DNA from: Endomychus coccineus | Lineage: Eukaryota > Arthropoda > Insecta > Coleoptera > Endomychidae | Length of the DNA stretch: 64,000 bases | Assembly (NCBI GenBank): GCA_958510875.1 | Contig: OY294070.1 | Coordinates: 114,184,703 to 114,248,702 of the forward strand | Reading direction: 5' to 3' | Shown here: positions 11,640 through 23,549 of the stretch, in pieces | Position numbering within the stretch: the stretch's first letter is position 1 | How the letters are laid out: every line of letters starts with the position of its first letter | Program-made: the position numbers and the translations under genes | Notes under the pieces: model-generated | Told to the model about the DNA's origin: nothing | The model's database searches: none | The model's input: the letters and a program-made list of their open reading frames with translations, nothing else

Positions 11640-12185
11640 GATTGGAATTTCGAGCATCATATTTAGATTGTGCCAAAATTTCAACTGAATTGCATTTATC
11701 ATTCGGCCGCTACACGAGGACATACATTGTTTCATATAAGTTGATTAAAGATACAACTTCGTTCGCTACGCTCACTCTGTGTCTAATGATGGTACACCTC
11801 ATATAGCTTCCTCCTCTAGGGAACTTATATCATCCAGTGTGGAGCCAGAGGTGCAAGACAGAGACAGGTCGATGCTATGAATTGAAACCCGGCAAGAGTC
11901 TAACGTAACCAAGATTCAAGCTTGTGTTTCCTCCAGGGAAGCGATTTCAATCTCTTATATGGTAATGTTCCTAGGAAGTCCCCAAGATCCATTTTCGGTA
12001 TCAACACCAACAAGATCTTCTCATGGGACGATAATGTGTGGTCCATTGCGAACATAGCTGAATAGAAACTTTGTTGTTCATTACGTGCCAAAAGCTACTT
12101 CACACCCCCGCAGTTTCTCATCTACACAGCTGGAGCAATATTCATTGACATCTCTGGAACATCCTAGAAAGTGGATCGATCTCTC
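11640..12185. other. No gene recognised
   Basis: Intron-like DNA with no identifiable domain. Confidence 0.35.
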
Positions 12186-12481
12186 TTTTTTCTATAGATA
12201 TTTTCGTGGTGGGTGCTCATCGAAAATATCTAACGTTATTTCACCTGGAGCAATTCCAGGTAGCCAAACTTCTTCCTATCGGACTTAATTTTCTGTTGAA
12301 ACGGCAAAGTTTCAGAACTCTTTGGCCTGTGAGCCCTTTTATGATGCCCATAAGCTCCAACCATTCAAGAAGAAAAACAATGCGAGCCACCACCTTCGAC
12401 ATGCCATCGCTGGCTCATATTATGTTTCTTCTCGTGTAGTGAAAAAATAAAAGGAATTGACGCAGAAAAATTTCTACTTAC

Positions 12482-12523
12482 CTTTTGGTTCCTCTTTTGC
12501 TGATGTCTTCGCAGCAGAATCTT
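12482..12523 (-). CDS. Gene A micro-exon (42 nt, duplicate copy 2)
   Basis: Forty-two bases between TTTTGCAG and GTAAGT, phase 1 to 1, encoding DSAAKTSAKEEPK. The sister exon at 12935 has three codons changed or shifted (A-S against A-K), while splice sites and exon length are kept. Conservation of frame and splice signals between the copies supports real coding use. Confidence 0.75.
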
Positions 12524-12934
12524 CTGCAAAATGTGAAAAATTACTGACCAAACAGGGATAAAACCTAGTATTTCTGTTTATTCAGAATTACTCGCGCTAT
12601 ACGTAATTTTTTTACTGTTTTTTTATGGTGGGTGCCCATCGAAAATATCGTACGAATCGACCGATTCCAGATAAGCAGACAAGATGATCATGCTGGTCAC
12701 CATTTCGTGGTCAGGCTAGGAACCTGCGGAACTTCTTCCTACCAGTCTTAATTTGTTGTTGGAACGGCAAAATTATAGAACTCTTTGGCTTGTGAGGTCT
12801 TTCCTGATGCCTATAAGCTCCAAACATTCAAGAAGAAAACCAATGCGAAACATCTCCACCCCATCGCTCATATTATGTTTCTTCTCGTGTAGAGAAAAAA
12901 TAAAAGAAATTGACGCAAAATAAATTCTATTTAC

Positions 12935-12976
12935 CTTTTGGTTCCTCTGACGCTGATGTCTTCGCAGCAGAATCTT
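12935..12976 (-). CDS. Gene A micro-exon (42 nt, duplicate copy 1)
   Basis: Forty-two bases between TTTTGCAG and GTAAAT, phase 1 to 1, encoding DSAAKTSASEEPK. It is nearly identical to the next exon at 12482, including several hundred bases of flanking intron, so the two arose by a recent tandem duplication with a period of about 453 bp. Confidence 0.75.
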
Positions 12977-13245
12977 CTGCAAAACATAACAAATTACTGA
13001 CCAAACAAGGATAATACCTAGTAGAAAATGATTGGAAACTTTATCTAGATGATATTTATTCAGAATTACTCGCGCGATAGGTCATTATTTTGAACTAACC
13101 ATAATATCAAAGCCTCCCCCAATTCGGCAATATCGTGAATGACTTTCGGCTAAAAATACATATGGTATTCTTTCTTATTGTATGGGTTTTTTCCCAATCT
13201 ACCTTGTTTTAGTGGGATTGGTGACAAAGAATAAATTGTACTTAC

Positions 13246-13287
13246 TAGTTGTTTTCTTTGCTGGTGATGTCGGCGCAGCAGATTTTC
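13246..13287 (-). CDS. Gene A micro-exon (42 nt, SAAPTS type)
   Basis: Forty-two bases between ATTTTGCAG and GTAAGT, phase 1 to 1, encoding GKSAAPTSPAKKTT. One of a series of exons with a S-A-A-P/K-T-S core followed by a charged tail. The closest relative in gene C is at 34603. Confidence 0.72.
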
Positions 13288-13299
13288 CTGCAAAATATA

Positions 13300-15735
13300 T
13301 CAGATTACTTACAAAAGAGAACTGATAACTGGTATAAAATGCTCTAGGACGAACAGGACAACACGTCTATCAGTTCCAGAAAGTTTGTTTAATTTGAAAG
13401 GCGTGACTCTCTCTTTTTTGATAATAGCTGCACAACTTCCGAAGCAAGTTCAGTTTTATCGTTACTGAACAAAACGTTTTGAATGTCGATAACCTTTCTA
13501 AACATGTCCCCCATACCTTGATAATTGATGTGCGACTTTCAGGTTCAGGTTTCTGCTCAATAATTACGCATTTGATGCAAAGAGCACATATATGTCGTTT
13601 TGCAGGGGAAATTACATTTGTAGATTCAAGTGATTCTTGCGATTAAGGTGGTTGGTACCTCTGTTAGGTACGTTTATATTGAGAGCTTCCAAAATAGGTG
13701 GTGTACCACTTTGCTGCACAATCCATGAATTGCAGACAGAAGAGGTATACTAATTGTGCTTTAAGAAGTTTCGTAACTTGATTGGGAACGAAAGAATCCA
13801 GAGAATCTTTATGACAGACGATGGTTCTCTCGAAAGGAATGAACAGAAAAAAGTCTGGGCTGGTAATGTGCACGTCCAATATCCTACGAGCTGTGTGGCT
13901 GTGGGAGTATTCCAATAATATTGCAACTAATGACCGAAGAGCATTGATGCTCTCGTTCTGCGATGTTCTTTCAGCTCAGAACGAATTTGACTGAACTGAA
14001 ACAAGACATGTTATGCACTCACCCTAAAGTCGTCAAATATATTTTGTTTCTTGATTATTCCAAAAAGCAACACTGGATTAGAAAAGTTGAGTGGTGCCAC
14101 GGTTTTCGCAAAGAATATACCACAAGAGGATATAACTAATACACACAACATTATCGAGGTTTCCATCCGTATATTCAAGGATCAAAGAGGTGCAAAGCTT
14201 TCAACGCAACTTTGTTTGCGTTTTATTGGAAAAATTTTATGAGCAAAAGATATACTCATTTACGAATGGACGTGATATGGAACTTCATCATTTATTTGAG
14301 AAGACATTTCATCAAGACCTGCCTTATTGCTGTGCAAAAAAGAGGACAGATACAATATTTGAAGTCGCACCTTAAGAAGCTAGCAATCTTTTGTATACAA
14401 TTAACATAGAAATTGAGCAATGCGCTTAACCAGATGGAGTAGGAGGAAAATTCTGCGAACATCTTTGTGCAGTTTACAACACAGGTGTTGATTTCCAGAC
14501 TACCTCACATCTGCTATTGTCAGACCGTGTTGAGCTTGCCAATTTGGCAATTGAGAAAAATTTTGATAACACCTTTTTCATGGGTATGGAGGAAACGAAA
14601 AGTGAGATCATACAATCACCATCCTGTGGTCACCGGCATTTCGAATAGACTATACGAAGTGAACTAGATGATTATATTGTTCAAGCTGAAGACATGCAAC
14701 CGTCAGATGATTCTTCTGATGCGATAGCTGATGAGGAGTTTAACGCTGAACTTACATCGTTTTTCAGGATAATTCAATGAAACGTCATATCTTCACAGAG
14801 TGTCATCCTTCAAAATTTATGCTGAAGGACATAAAGACATAAAATCAAAGATGAACAGTATTAAATGTGAACAAGGTTATTATGAAATTTGTTCACAGAT
14901 GAAAAATATAAGGCCTGGGAGACGGGTCAAAGTCCAACAAATATTATTGCGCACCAAAATAAAAGAGAACTGCCAACAGGCATTATATTGATGCAGGCAG
15001 TTAGACCAGCTAACATCGAACTGAGGACGAAAGTCAATAAGAAGAAAGAAGATGCATGTCTCGCCTCCCAGATACCATGTTTGATATGGCTTGTACCTAC
15101 ATAGAATATTCTGATGTTTTGAAGAGGATGTTTTGTGTTTTTATTTGTTTCGTTCTCAAGATTATAATGTTCTTGTGCTATATGGATAACAAATTTCAAA
15201 TAGATACTACTGTGAATCATAATTTCCTGACATATATTAAGAAGGTGAGTCATGTCTCCCTGAATTACGTTTATTATGTTATTTAAAAAAAATTCGATAG
15301 TTACACCCTATACTATGTGATATGAAATTTCATCCATATCATGAAATCAAACAGTACTATGTTGTTATCAGTTTTATGTTATGAAGTCATTGGCTATAGA
15401 AATCTCAAGAACCAACAGCTTCAGATTTTTCCCTAATTTTCAGTGGCCCGCCGCGGCCGAACAACTCAACTTTTTAAAATTGTTAGAGTCTTGGCAGATC
15501 TATAGTCCAGCTCCTTTTGAACGATATCTCAACCACCACCCTATCCTCTGTACTTTTCTCGATCGAACCCCTGACACCCCCTTTACACTACGCTATTGAT
15601 ATATAGATACATGGAAATGACATCCACATAGAAGTGTTCAATTTTATAGTATGGAACCATTATTCTTAATCATCAATGAAACCGTTATTTCCTAGTATGA
15701 CTTAGCTCAAATTGCCAACCAAGATAAATGTCAAC
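13300..15735. other. Unassigned; possible decayed transposon at 14.05-15.10 kb
   Basis: Several overlapping plus-strand frames between 14051 and 15104 (for example FNATLFAFYWKNFMSK near 14200 and ELRTKVNKKKEDACLASQIP near 15020) look like fragments of one broken coding region, but I cannot name the family. The rest (13300-14000, 15250-15735) shows nothing I recognise. Confidence 0.3.
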
Positions 15736-15739
15736 TTAC

Positions 15740-15772
15740 CTCCTGCTTTCTCTTTCACAGCACCGAATGTTC
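15740..15772 (-). CDS. Gene A micro-exon (33 nt, TFGAVKEKAG)
   Basis: Acceptor ATTTTTCAG and donor GTAAGT bound 33 bases in phase 1 to 1, encoding TFGAVKEKAG plus shared codons. It matches the gene C micro-exons at 34120 and 37415 (RTFGSGEVIIKKAK, RKFGSIEGIIKKAK) in sequence, acceptor and donor. Confidence 0.7.
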
Positions 15773-16359
15773 CTGAAAAATACTACCGATAACTCACAAA
15801 AAAAACATAAGTAATAGAAGAGATACACTGTATATATGATATATATGAAATTACTTCCAGGACATGTCATTCTATACTCACATAAGAGCACCTTGGATTG
15901 ATCGATAGACTATTTTGCATTTGAAATGTTCAATCAAGAGAATTATACTTTATTTCGAATTCAAAAAGACTATGGACTGTTCTCAAGAAAACTGCTCCAA
16001 AATTTATACCAGTTCTTTGCAGGTTTTTTGACTTTTTATACAGATTGGGTGTTTTCCTTCCAGCCGCAAGACAACTTGTTCCTAAAAAAGGATAGAAGAT
16101 CCTTTCTGCTTATAATAGACTAATTTGACCAATATCTGTGTATTTTAAAGTGGTGGAGAGAGCAAATAATATCGAGATCATCTGAAATCTAGATATATTC
16201 GAAATTATGATCTACCGACAATATGACTTTCTTCACCAGAGATCAACGAAGACCTGCTTGATTATGTAACACGTGTATGGCAGACACCCGCTGAAAAATG
16301 GGATTCTTTCTCTCAGATAGATAGTATATTTGGTAATTGACGGAGTCTCAATGTGGTGC

Positions 16360-16640
16360 TTTGCAAGGATACGTCTTGGCATTAATGTTGTTCCTGCCCG
16401 CATTGTCAAGCTGGACAACTGCCGAACTTCTTCCTGATAGACTTTATTCTTCTATCGAATTGCAAAGCTGTGGAACTCCTCGCCTATGGTCTTGCCTTAT
16501 GCCTATAGCCCCCAAACCTTCAAGAAAAATACGAATGCCTATCTCCTCTCCGAACGTTCCACAGCTGGCTCACATGATGTTCTTCGAACACGATAGGTTT
16601 TCCTCTCGTGTAGTCAAAATTTAGAAAGAAAACCCTCTGT
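16360..16640 (+). pseudogene. Non-LTR reverse transcriptase C-terminal fragment
   Basis: Read in mixed frames the plus strand gives FFYRIAKLWNSSP then FKKNTNAYL and a tail containing LAHMMFFEHDRFSSRVVKI. The pattern R-T-x-x-L-W-N-S-L-P ... F-K-x-x-x-N-x-H-L is the usual C-terminal end of insect non-LTR reverse transcriptases. Related pieces lie at 12270-12450, 12710-12900 and 17235-17400. Confidence 0.6.
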
Positions 16641-17234
16641 GGAAAGAAGTTCATCGGTATGGAAACGAATTAAGGAATACACTAGCACCTACTACTTACA
16701 ATTATCAATCTAGAATAATTTTCGAACAATCTTACAAAATATTTAATGGATTACTGACTGATTACAGAATTCCGTATCCGTATATCGCTTTGTCTGGTTC
16801 TATGTTATTTGAAACATCCGAGAAAACATCATTCAAGATGGAAAATAGTTTCAGGAACTGAAGCTCAGCTATAAAAAAAATTAGGCAGGCCCCCAGCTTC
16901 TTTTAGATCCACCATTAATAATGATACAGAACGAAAATTGTGCCTCACTATAGCTCAGTTACCAGCCTCTGGAATACTTTTGAAATTACCCCACAGATTA
17001 AGTAGATATCTAGTAAATAGCCCTGCAATGAAGCATTTTTACTCTAAATCAGTAAGAATTTTGATGAAATTTTGTTTGTGAGTTGCTGAAGGTTAATGAA
17101 TGGAAAAGGGGGAGAAATTCTCTGATTCTATTCGAATGAAAGCTATTCGTCTGGCTGGTGATGTTACATTCGGGAAATTAATTGGTCTTTCTGGAAAATC
17201 TTATTGCAAGTTATTGCAACACAAGTGATTTCAG
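16641..17234. other. No gene recognised
   Basis: AT-rich intron sequence of gene A. A short stretch (about 16730-16800) could be further reverse transcriptase debris, but no motif is clear. Confidence 0.35.
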
Positions 17235-17400
17235 CTAGGCAGAGTGGATGGGCTCAGGTTGGCCTTTCGTTGTCAGGCTTAAGATCTGCAGAACTCATTG
17301 AATTTTACGGAAAACTCCAATGTTCTCAACATCACTGCTCAAACGATGTTCTGCGAACATTACGCATTTGTTCTCGCGTAGTCAAAATATAGAAAAACAT
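17235..17400 (+). pseudogene. Non-LTR reverse transcriptase C-terminal fragment
   Basis: Second copy of the element end seen at 16360-16640. The 3' part (FRSRVVKI-like 'CTCGCGTAGTCAAAATATAG') is nearly the same as at 16600-16622, while the 5' part is more degraded. Confidence 0.5.
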
Positions 17401-17674
17401 CTGATTCATTCATCATCAATTAAGGCCATTTAATTTATCTATCTCTGTTATATTTGAATACCTTCTGAACATGGCGCAATACGATGGAACTCGAGTAACA
17501 GAAGACAGTAAGCCTACAACTTTTGTATCTTTCAGTTCTAGAATTGAGTCTAATAGATGCTTCCATAATTTGGACATGAAGACACGGAACATCCTCTATA
17601 TCGAATAACTCATAAACTTGACTTTTAGTAACGAAACTTTTGAAGCATGAAATAAGTAATATATATCAAATTAC

Positions 17675-17839
17675 TTTTGATAAACTTATTTGTACTCTCT
17701 AATATGTCTCTGGAATAGTCCTTGAATTGTCTGAACAGGAATCGCTTCTGCCTTTGAGATGCCAGATGTGCAAGAGTCCCGCCTGAATCGGATTCTCCAA
17801 TAGCGTTCCATTTCTTTATGACTTGTGGGAGACCGAAAC
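17675..17839 (-). CDS. Gene A core exon: furin site and amphipathic peptide
   Basis: One hundred and sixty-five bases are open in the frame set by exon 1, with acceptor TTCTACTCCAG and donor GTAATT, phase 1 to 1. The 54 residues contain FGLPQVIKK near the start, then RQKR (a furin-type R-X-K-R site), then FLFRQFKDYSRDILESTNKF, an alternating hydrophobic and charged stretch. The pattern matches the gene B core (LGYPQVIAK, RQKR, then a stretch ending in KFIR), which establishes the two as paralogues. Likely a pro-peptide cleaved in the secretory pathway. The donor is weaker than the GTAAGT used elsewhere in the family. What the mature peptide does is unknown. Confidence 0.72.
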
Positions 17840-18319
17840 CTGGAGTAGAATGGAAAAATGCGTTAATGCAAACTTTCGTTCATATAATGTGCAATTTCTA
17901 AGAGGTATGCTTAAAAAAATTCTTAAAATCCATATGAAACTTTAATCATTATGCAAAATGAAGTTTCAAAATCAACTCCCTTCAATAATGTAATTCAATG
18001 AAAATAAATCTCTGAAGAAGGTGAAAGTAACACATATGCATGTTGCACCTAGATAATTTTGTATCGTGGTAAGCATTAAATAATTATCTAAAGATGGTGT
18101 TAGAACTAGAATTGAATTCCTGTAGGTACTATACATTTATTTTGATATTTATAGAACAGATTTACGTGATGTAAAATTTTCATCTACATAAATACTTACA
18201 TAATTCTCAATAGTAAAATTTCAATAAATTTAGAACAGAATATATTCAATATGGAGCTTAAGTGAATCATGTATCTTAGATTTATATTCATCATGATTTA
18301 TTAGAGAAAAAAAAACTCT
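17840..18319. other. No gene recognised
   Basis: AT-rich intron of gene A between exon 1 and the core exon. Confidence 0.35.
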
Positions 18320-19715
18320 TATCAGTTAATAGAAAAAATAAAAGATGTGGAACTAAAGACAAATATCAAACTTGCATCATTTGATGTCAAGAATTTTTTT
18401 CCAAGTATTCCCACACAATTGACCATTAGTCTAATGGAAGATCTTTTAATCCGCAATAATACTTTACCGGCAATAACACAGGAAATATTAGGTTCAATCT
18501 CACTTTGCATAGACCAAAATTATTTCACAATTAACGATAAATAGTACAAACAGAACACCGGACTCCCCATGGGTTCGTCATTATCTCTGTTGCTAGCAGA
18601 AATAGTAATGAATTACTTGGGAACTAAGATTTTAAATTCCAATTTTCAGCACATGTTTGTATCTTGGTATCGCTATGTTGACGACGTAATCACTTGCTTT
18701 ATAGGCAGTAACCGTCAGATAAATTTTGTATCACCTATATCAACAACTTACGCCCAAATATAGAATTCACATTAGAGCTGGAATACAACAAGTCCTCAAA
18801 CTTTCCAGATCTGACCATTTCACATACAAATAATTATTCTTCTTCCGCTATTTATCACGAACCCACCCACACAGATACCACAATACACTTCTTCACATCC
18901 ACAATCACACAAGCTAGCAGCATAAAATTGTATGATACATAGATCAATCAATGTCCTATTAAGTAGAGATAATTTCCATTCGGAATTGAACAGAATCATA
19001 GTTATTGCTAAAAATAGCCGTTATAGTGTTAAGATAATTAATAAAATACTCCAAAATGAACTCAATAAAACGCCTTGAACGTGATTTATCCGCAGATTAA
19101 TAATAATACCAAATCAAATTTCACATGTCTAACATATTTAGGTAAGCATTCACTTAAAATATCTCAATTCCTTAAAAAACAGAATAAAAACGTCGCCTTA
19201 AAAACAACAAATAACCTATGCTCGTATATTAATAACTCGAAATCTAAAAAAGATGAATTAAAGAAATCTGGAGCTTATAGACTGAGTTGTGATGACTGAA
19301 GTGCTCTGTACATAGGACAAACTGGACGCAGTTTCAGCGTATAGTTCAACGAACATTTGAGAAGTTACAGGCTCAAAAAAGAGGACTCTATTCATGCGAA
19401 TCACCTGTTAGAACATAATCACAATTTCACCCTGAATCCCGATATTCTACATATCCAGGAGAAAGGACGTAAACTCAATATACCAGGATTTATGGAAATA
19501 TTGAAACACAAGAAAAACAGTAATAATGTGATATTAAATGATCAAATCGATACATATAATTCATCACTTGTTAACAATTTTGTAAATGCACTCCCACCAT
19601 TATCCACCCTCATCCCTCAATTTGTACCACATTCTGATCCCTAATATTTGAGGACATACTTTTAGATTTAGCCTCAGTTGATAACTCCTTGCTTTGAAAA
19701 TGCCACAGTGTGGTG
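18320..19715 (+). pseudogene. Penelope-like retroelement remnant (reverse transcriptase + GIY-YIG)
   Basis: In order on the plus strand: reverse transcriptase block with ASFDVKNFFPSIP (catalytic Asp motif A), GLPMGSSLSLLLAEIVMNYL, and the YRYVDDVI motif C (the YxDD box). Further 3' lie a GIY-YIG endonuclease start (GAYRLSCDD, then ALYIGQTGRSFSV) and a conserved FNEHLRSYRLKKEDSIHANH. This RT-to-GIY-YIG order defines Penelope-like elements. In-frame stops (for example TAG at about 18542 and TGA after SCDD at 19297) and frameshifts show it is dead. The end carries 'CCACAGTGTGGTGAAAC' at about 19703, the terminal motif also seen at 3.5 and 38.1 kb. It sits in gene A intron 1. Confidence 0.85.
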
Positions 19716-20435
19716 AAACAATTTAGCAGCATTTTTAAATTGAATGTTGAAAGTTTTGTGTAAAATTTGAGTTTTATTCTCCGAACCTAGAAAAACCTAG
19801 CAAATGACACGTTTGAAGGTGTTATCGCAGTGAAAATTCTATGATTTTCCAAGAATTTTCCACAATTTCCATTTTTTATACTTAGTTATATCTCTGGACA
19901 GATCAACGAGGTATTACATATCTTCTTTAAGGCGTACTGTCTGCCAAATTATCGACTAATTGCGAAAAATATGCCTAAGCACGATTTTCCTATTCCCCGT
20001 GGAAAATAATCTAATAACGTTCGTTTTGAAGGAAAATACATTTTGAACAACTCTTATTTTAAAATTTTTTCAAGAAAATTCTTTTTTAACCGATTTTACG
20101 CGGAAGCCACGCGGAAAATCTAAAAATTTTCTGAATGATTTATTGTGGGAATTTTTATTTCCTACAACTTTTATTCAAATCTTTTCATGCTAATTGCTTG
20201 GCTTTTGAGATATTGGCTATAAATCATATATATACATATATATGTATCTATAACACAAAGCACCTCAGCGCCAGCCTTCGCGTCAGTGACATCAGTTTTT
20301 AGATGCCAAAACCTACACTTTCCTACCAAAAAAAACCCACCGTACAGAAAGGTCTGTGAAAAATGTCTTATTTGCCTGGAGTGGTATACATAGCCCGACA
20401 ACGAATAATTCGGTAATCTACAAATATAATAATTA
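19716..20435. other. No gene recognised
   Basis: AT-rich intron 1 of gene A. Confidence 0.4.
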
Positions 20436-20442
20436 TACTTAC

Positions 20443-20515
20443 TGCTTTCCAACTCAGCTGTTACGACCACAATAATAAATGTGAGAATCAGGGATACACA
20501 TATAGCAGTTTTCAT
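20443..20515 (-). CDS. Gene A exon 1: signal peptide of secreted micro-exon protein
   Basis: Seventy-three bases encode 24 residues plus one base. The peptide is MKTAICVSLILTFIIVVVTA followed by ELES: a basic N-end, a long hydrophobic core and an Ala-X-Ala-like exit, so a classical secretion signal. It stops exactly at a GTAAGT donor in phase 1. The start is this ATG rather than the upstream in-frame one at 20536, because it alone gives a standard signal peptide and matches paralogue B (MKTLVRV...). It joins the core exon at 17839. Paralogues B, C and D have the same one-exon signal peptide of 24-25 codons ending in phase 1. Confidence 0.75.
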
Positions 20516-21099
20516 TGTGGTAGTACAGGAACACACTAAATTTCGTTTTGAGTATCTAGCTCATTAGGTTCATGCAATGTTAACTAACATTAATTTTGAG
20601 AATAAAATAAAATATTTAGATGCAATTAATACCAACCTATTGTTCTTTTGTTTGAAACGCGCAAACAATGGAAAATTAAACTAGGGATCAAAAAGGAAAC
20701 GTAATATGTTCTACATGTTCAACATGTGTTATATGTAGATTCTTCCGATGTTTCTTGAGTGTTAGCAATGCAATAATTGGCCATTAATATAATATTTTGT
20801 AAGACCTCAGTATTTTCTCATTACGCAATATGCACTTTCGTAATAATATGGGAAAACTACTAAGCAGAACAATTTATAACGATAGTAGCTATAAACTATC
20901 AAAAGGTTAAGGCAAAATTGATTTTATCCCGGTAAAAGAGTAAGAACCTTGAGAACCATCGTGATATATGTATTATGTAGTTTTCTTTAGTATTCAAGTT
21001 CTTGTTGCGATTCGATGTCTAAGAAGCTATCTTCATAAATAAGAAAATCAATCTGTTCCCTAAACTGCTAAAAAACTGATACGATCTCACTGGATGAGC
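20516..21099. other. 5' flank of gene A, no gene recognised
   Basis: The upstream region of gene A on the minus strand. No convincing TATA box could be fixed; an AT-rich stretch (about 20600-20625) lies roughly 90-110 bases upstream of the ATG. Confidence 0.3.
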
Positions 21100-21600
21100 T
21101 GTTTAAGTAATAATTCCCACTCGCAGTAGGTGATACTCCTACCTAAACTCCTCATTCGTGAGCATTGAACTTACGTTCTACGTCATATACCTTTGCGTCT
21201 ACTTCGGAGATGACGTGTACTCCCCGTTCGGCAAGATCACTGATCCTGTGCAGAATGAGGAACCTTGGAGAACCTTGCATAGCATCCTATCGATGCCCTC
21301 ACAGTATAGTTACTCTACGAATCTCAGAGCATTCTTATAGTCCTTTTGGGCGGCCTTGAAGGTTTCACAGTCTGCACTAGGCAAGGTTCTTTGTTGAAAA
21401 GTTTCTCAACCGTTTTCGATGTTCCTCCACAGGAGAAGTCCACCAGGAGTGTTGTTGCCGTCCCGCTTTCGTTTAATAGGACATCATGCTTAACAGGCAG
21501 AAGTCAGGGTGCTGATTCCACACAGAGCGGCATCAGCCTCTTCCCGACCTCCCGACATTCACCCAAGAAGCTATTTTGCAAATCATTTTAACAGATCCTA
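21100..21600 (-). pseudogene. Non-LTR retrotransposon ORF2 fragment (linker between endonuclease and RT)
   Basis: Minus-strand pieces in alternating frames read EEHRKRLRNFSTKN, then KAAQKDYKNALR-like, then a block ending in SVILPNGEYTSSPKQTQRY. This is the conserved stretch between the endonuclease and reverse transcriptase domains of jockey-group elements (R-x-L-F-N, then Y-K-x-A-x-R, then LPxGEYT). Frameshifts and stops make it a remnant. The region is GC-richer than its surroundings. Confidence 0.6.
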
Positions 21601-22545
21601 ACACTCTTAAACACGCTTATTTACAGGTAAAAAGACGTTCCAAGCATACGAGGACCCCTGAGGAACGGGTGCGACATATAATTTTTCACAAGTAACAGGT
21701 AAATCTCTCTTAAATTATAATAGATATCATCTTTCTTACTCAACACTGGCCATGTGCTATTGAGACTAATCGGTACTGTCGTGGGCTATCTCTCTACTTC
21801 AGACGTTTTGTTGATTACGTCACACTTACGTTTGTAGCCAGCCTTCTGACCTTCACTATCTAGGGGGTAATGGTGCAGCGCTTGCCACTCCTACCCAGTA
21901 CGTAACTGGTCGTGATGCTCTCGCCACTGGCAAAAGTATGCTGGAATGATAATATGAGGAGGAAGGGAGATTCAGAGTGGATGTTATGTGTTCCGGGAAA
22001 CTGATCATTTTCGAAGCGAGACCATGGGTGGAAATTAATAGTGGAGAAGAATTTTCCAAAGATTGGGAAGAATGTATCAAAAATTCTAGTAATATCAGTA
22101 AAAGAGGAGGCCTTTACATTGCGGAGTTCTCGCCCAACTCTATAAAACCCTTATCTCTATGAGTTGAAGAGGCATCAAACTGGTTACATGACTTTTTACA
22201 GGCTACTGTCATCTGAATAGACATCATTCTATACTTAATGGGAATTGTTGAGGATCCAGCTTGACAAAGCTGCATCTCATAGCCTAATAGAATGTCCAGT
22301 ACTGGCTTCTCTTAGGCAGTGCATACATGCATCTTGATGCCATAAGATAAATTAGTCCATGCAGAATTCTAGTGAATACTAAAATACAGGAACATGATAA
22401 TTCGGAATTTCACTTAATATTTAACATTGAGCATAACTACTTCAATAAACCTGGTTTTATTTTATGTGTAGAACAGAGTATATCATCCAATCACGTTCAT
22501 GTATCGTAATATACAGACGATGGATGACGAATTCCTATAAAATGA
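21601..22545. other. No gene recognised
   Basis: Short open frames on both strands around 21856-22162 show no known motif. They may be transposon debris continuing from the neighbouring element. Includes the 3' flank of gene B. Confidence 0.3.
22456..22461 (-). terminator. Gene B polyadenylation signal
   Basis: AATAAA on the minus strand about 92 bases after the gene B stop codon, a normal 3' UTR length. The context AAAATAAAACC is AT-rich, so the hexamer alone is weak evidence. Confidence 0.5.
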
Positions 22546-22552
22546 TAATCCG

Positions 22553-22590
22553 CTATTCATTCTTCTTCTCCTTCTTATCTACTGTAGTAA
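22553..22590 (-). CDS. Gene B terminal exon (TTVDKKEKKNE, stop)
   Basis: A strong acceptor (TTCTTTCTTACAG) opens a phase-1 frame of 11 codons, TTVDKKEKKNE, ending in TAG at 22553. With the three upstream exons the coding length is 318 bases, 105 residues plus stop, in one frame. An AATAAA lies about 92 bases downstream (22456-22461 on the plus strand as TTTATT). This gives gene B a complete structure: signal peptide, core, acidic micro-exon, lysine-rich tail. Confidence 0.72.
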
Positions 22591-22676
22591 CTGTAAGAAA
22601 GAAAAAGAAATTTTAATGTAATATTATGAGTTATCGTTCAATCTACATTTTTTTACTATTCCTTCAGAATTTACGT

Positions 22677-23430
22677 ACTAGGGCAAGGTGAAAGTTCCTG
22701 AAAAATAAAACAGATGGCGCTACAATCTAAAATCCCTTGTGACATTTGTGATATATCGTCTTCAACTATAACGCATTAAAATTTTCAGACTGATATGTCA
22801 TTTAGTTCTGTTTCGACCCCCATCGAAAGCAATCAATCATGAAGATATTTGTAAACCTGGGAAAAAGAGAATTGGGCGTCTTGATTGAACATAATTTCTT
22901 GCGTGGAAAAAACATTAGGCAAACCAAAGCATGGCTTGTTGAACATTATGGGTACTCTGGTCTACCATCGATTGGAACATGGTTTAATAATTTGCGAGGA
23001 TGCCGAACGTTCTGGTTGTCCAATTGAGGTTACGGAACGTTTGGCATAAATTTTAGGATTTGAGAAAGCTATCTCGAGAAAGGTGCCGCATTTGCTCTCT
23101 GTTGACAACAAGCGCGAACGTGTTAGAACTTCAAAGGAGTGTATGGCAATGTTCAAGAGCAATAAGAAGGACCTTTTGCACCGTTTCGTAGCCGTGAACG
23201 AAACATGGATATATCACAATACACCAGAGACCAAAAAACAGTTGGAACAGTGGACTTGTTCTGGCGAATCGAAGCCGAAGGAGGCGAAAGTGGGTTTATC
23301 GGCGAACATAGTCATGGCGGCAGTTTTTTTGACGTGCACACGTTATCGTCCATATCGATTATCACCATCATTGCGAAATTCTTCCTTGTTAGTGATAGGG
23401 ATAGATTGATGGACACATAAGTCCCATGAA
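22677..23430 (+). mobile_element. mariner element 2, 3'-truncated
   Basis: The left end reads TAGGGCAAGGTGAAAGTTCC followed by AACAGATGGCGCTAC, matching the ends of the mariners at 0.69 and 63.26 kb. The transposase reading starts at 22839 (MKIFVNLGKRELGVLIEHNF) and continues in other frames with the block before PIEVTE, then LLSVDNKRERVRTSKECMAM, HRFVAVNETWIYHNTPETKK (containing the WIxHxTPE block) and ESKPKEAKVGLSANIVMAAV. It breaks off soon after the first catalytic region, so the second and third aspartates and the right end are missing. Confidence 0.82.
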
Positions 23431-23549
23431 ATAATTCTCAAAACCATGATGTAAATGTAATGACCAACTGAAGAAAGATCGACGTGTTACCTACAAGCAA
23501 ATAATACGAGATGATACCAAATCAATCTTTTGGGCCTTCTCAAACCTAA

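Larger units (their letters stand above)
12190..13090. repeat. Tandem duplication carrying a gene A micro-exon
   Basis: Two copies of about 450 bp (about 12195-12640 and 12645-13090) match over the 'GTGGGTGC.CATCGAAAATATC' block, the block around 'AATTTTCTGTTG', the 'TATTATGTTTCTTCTCGTGTAG' block, the 42-nt exon and the intron that follows ('AAATTACTGACCAAACA'). Part of the unit (about 12270-12450) is itself the C-terminal end of a non-LTR reverse transcriptase ORF, also seen at 16.4 kb, so the exon and a transposon scrap were duplicated together. Confidence 0.8.

Noticed and set aside
13990..14075. Possible minus-strand exon between TTTTCTAATCCAG and GTGAGT
   Set aside because: Phase 1 to 0 and no similarity to any other exon in the cluster.
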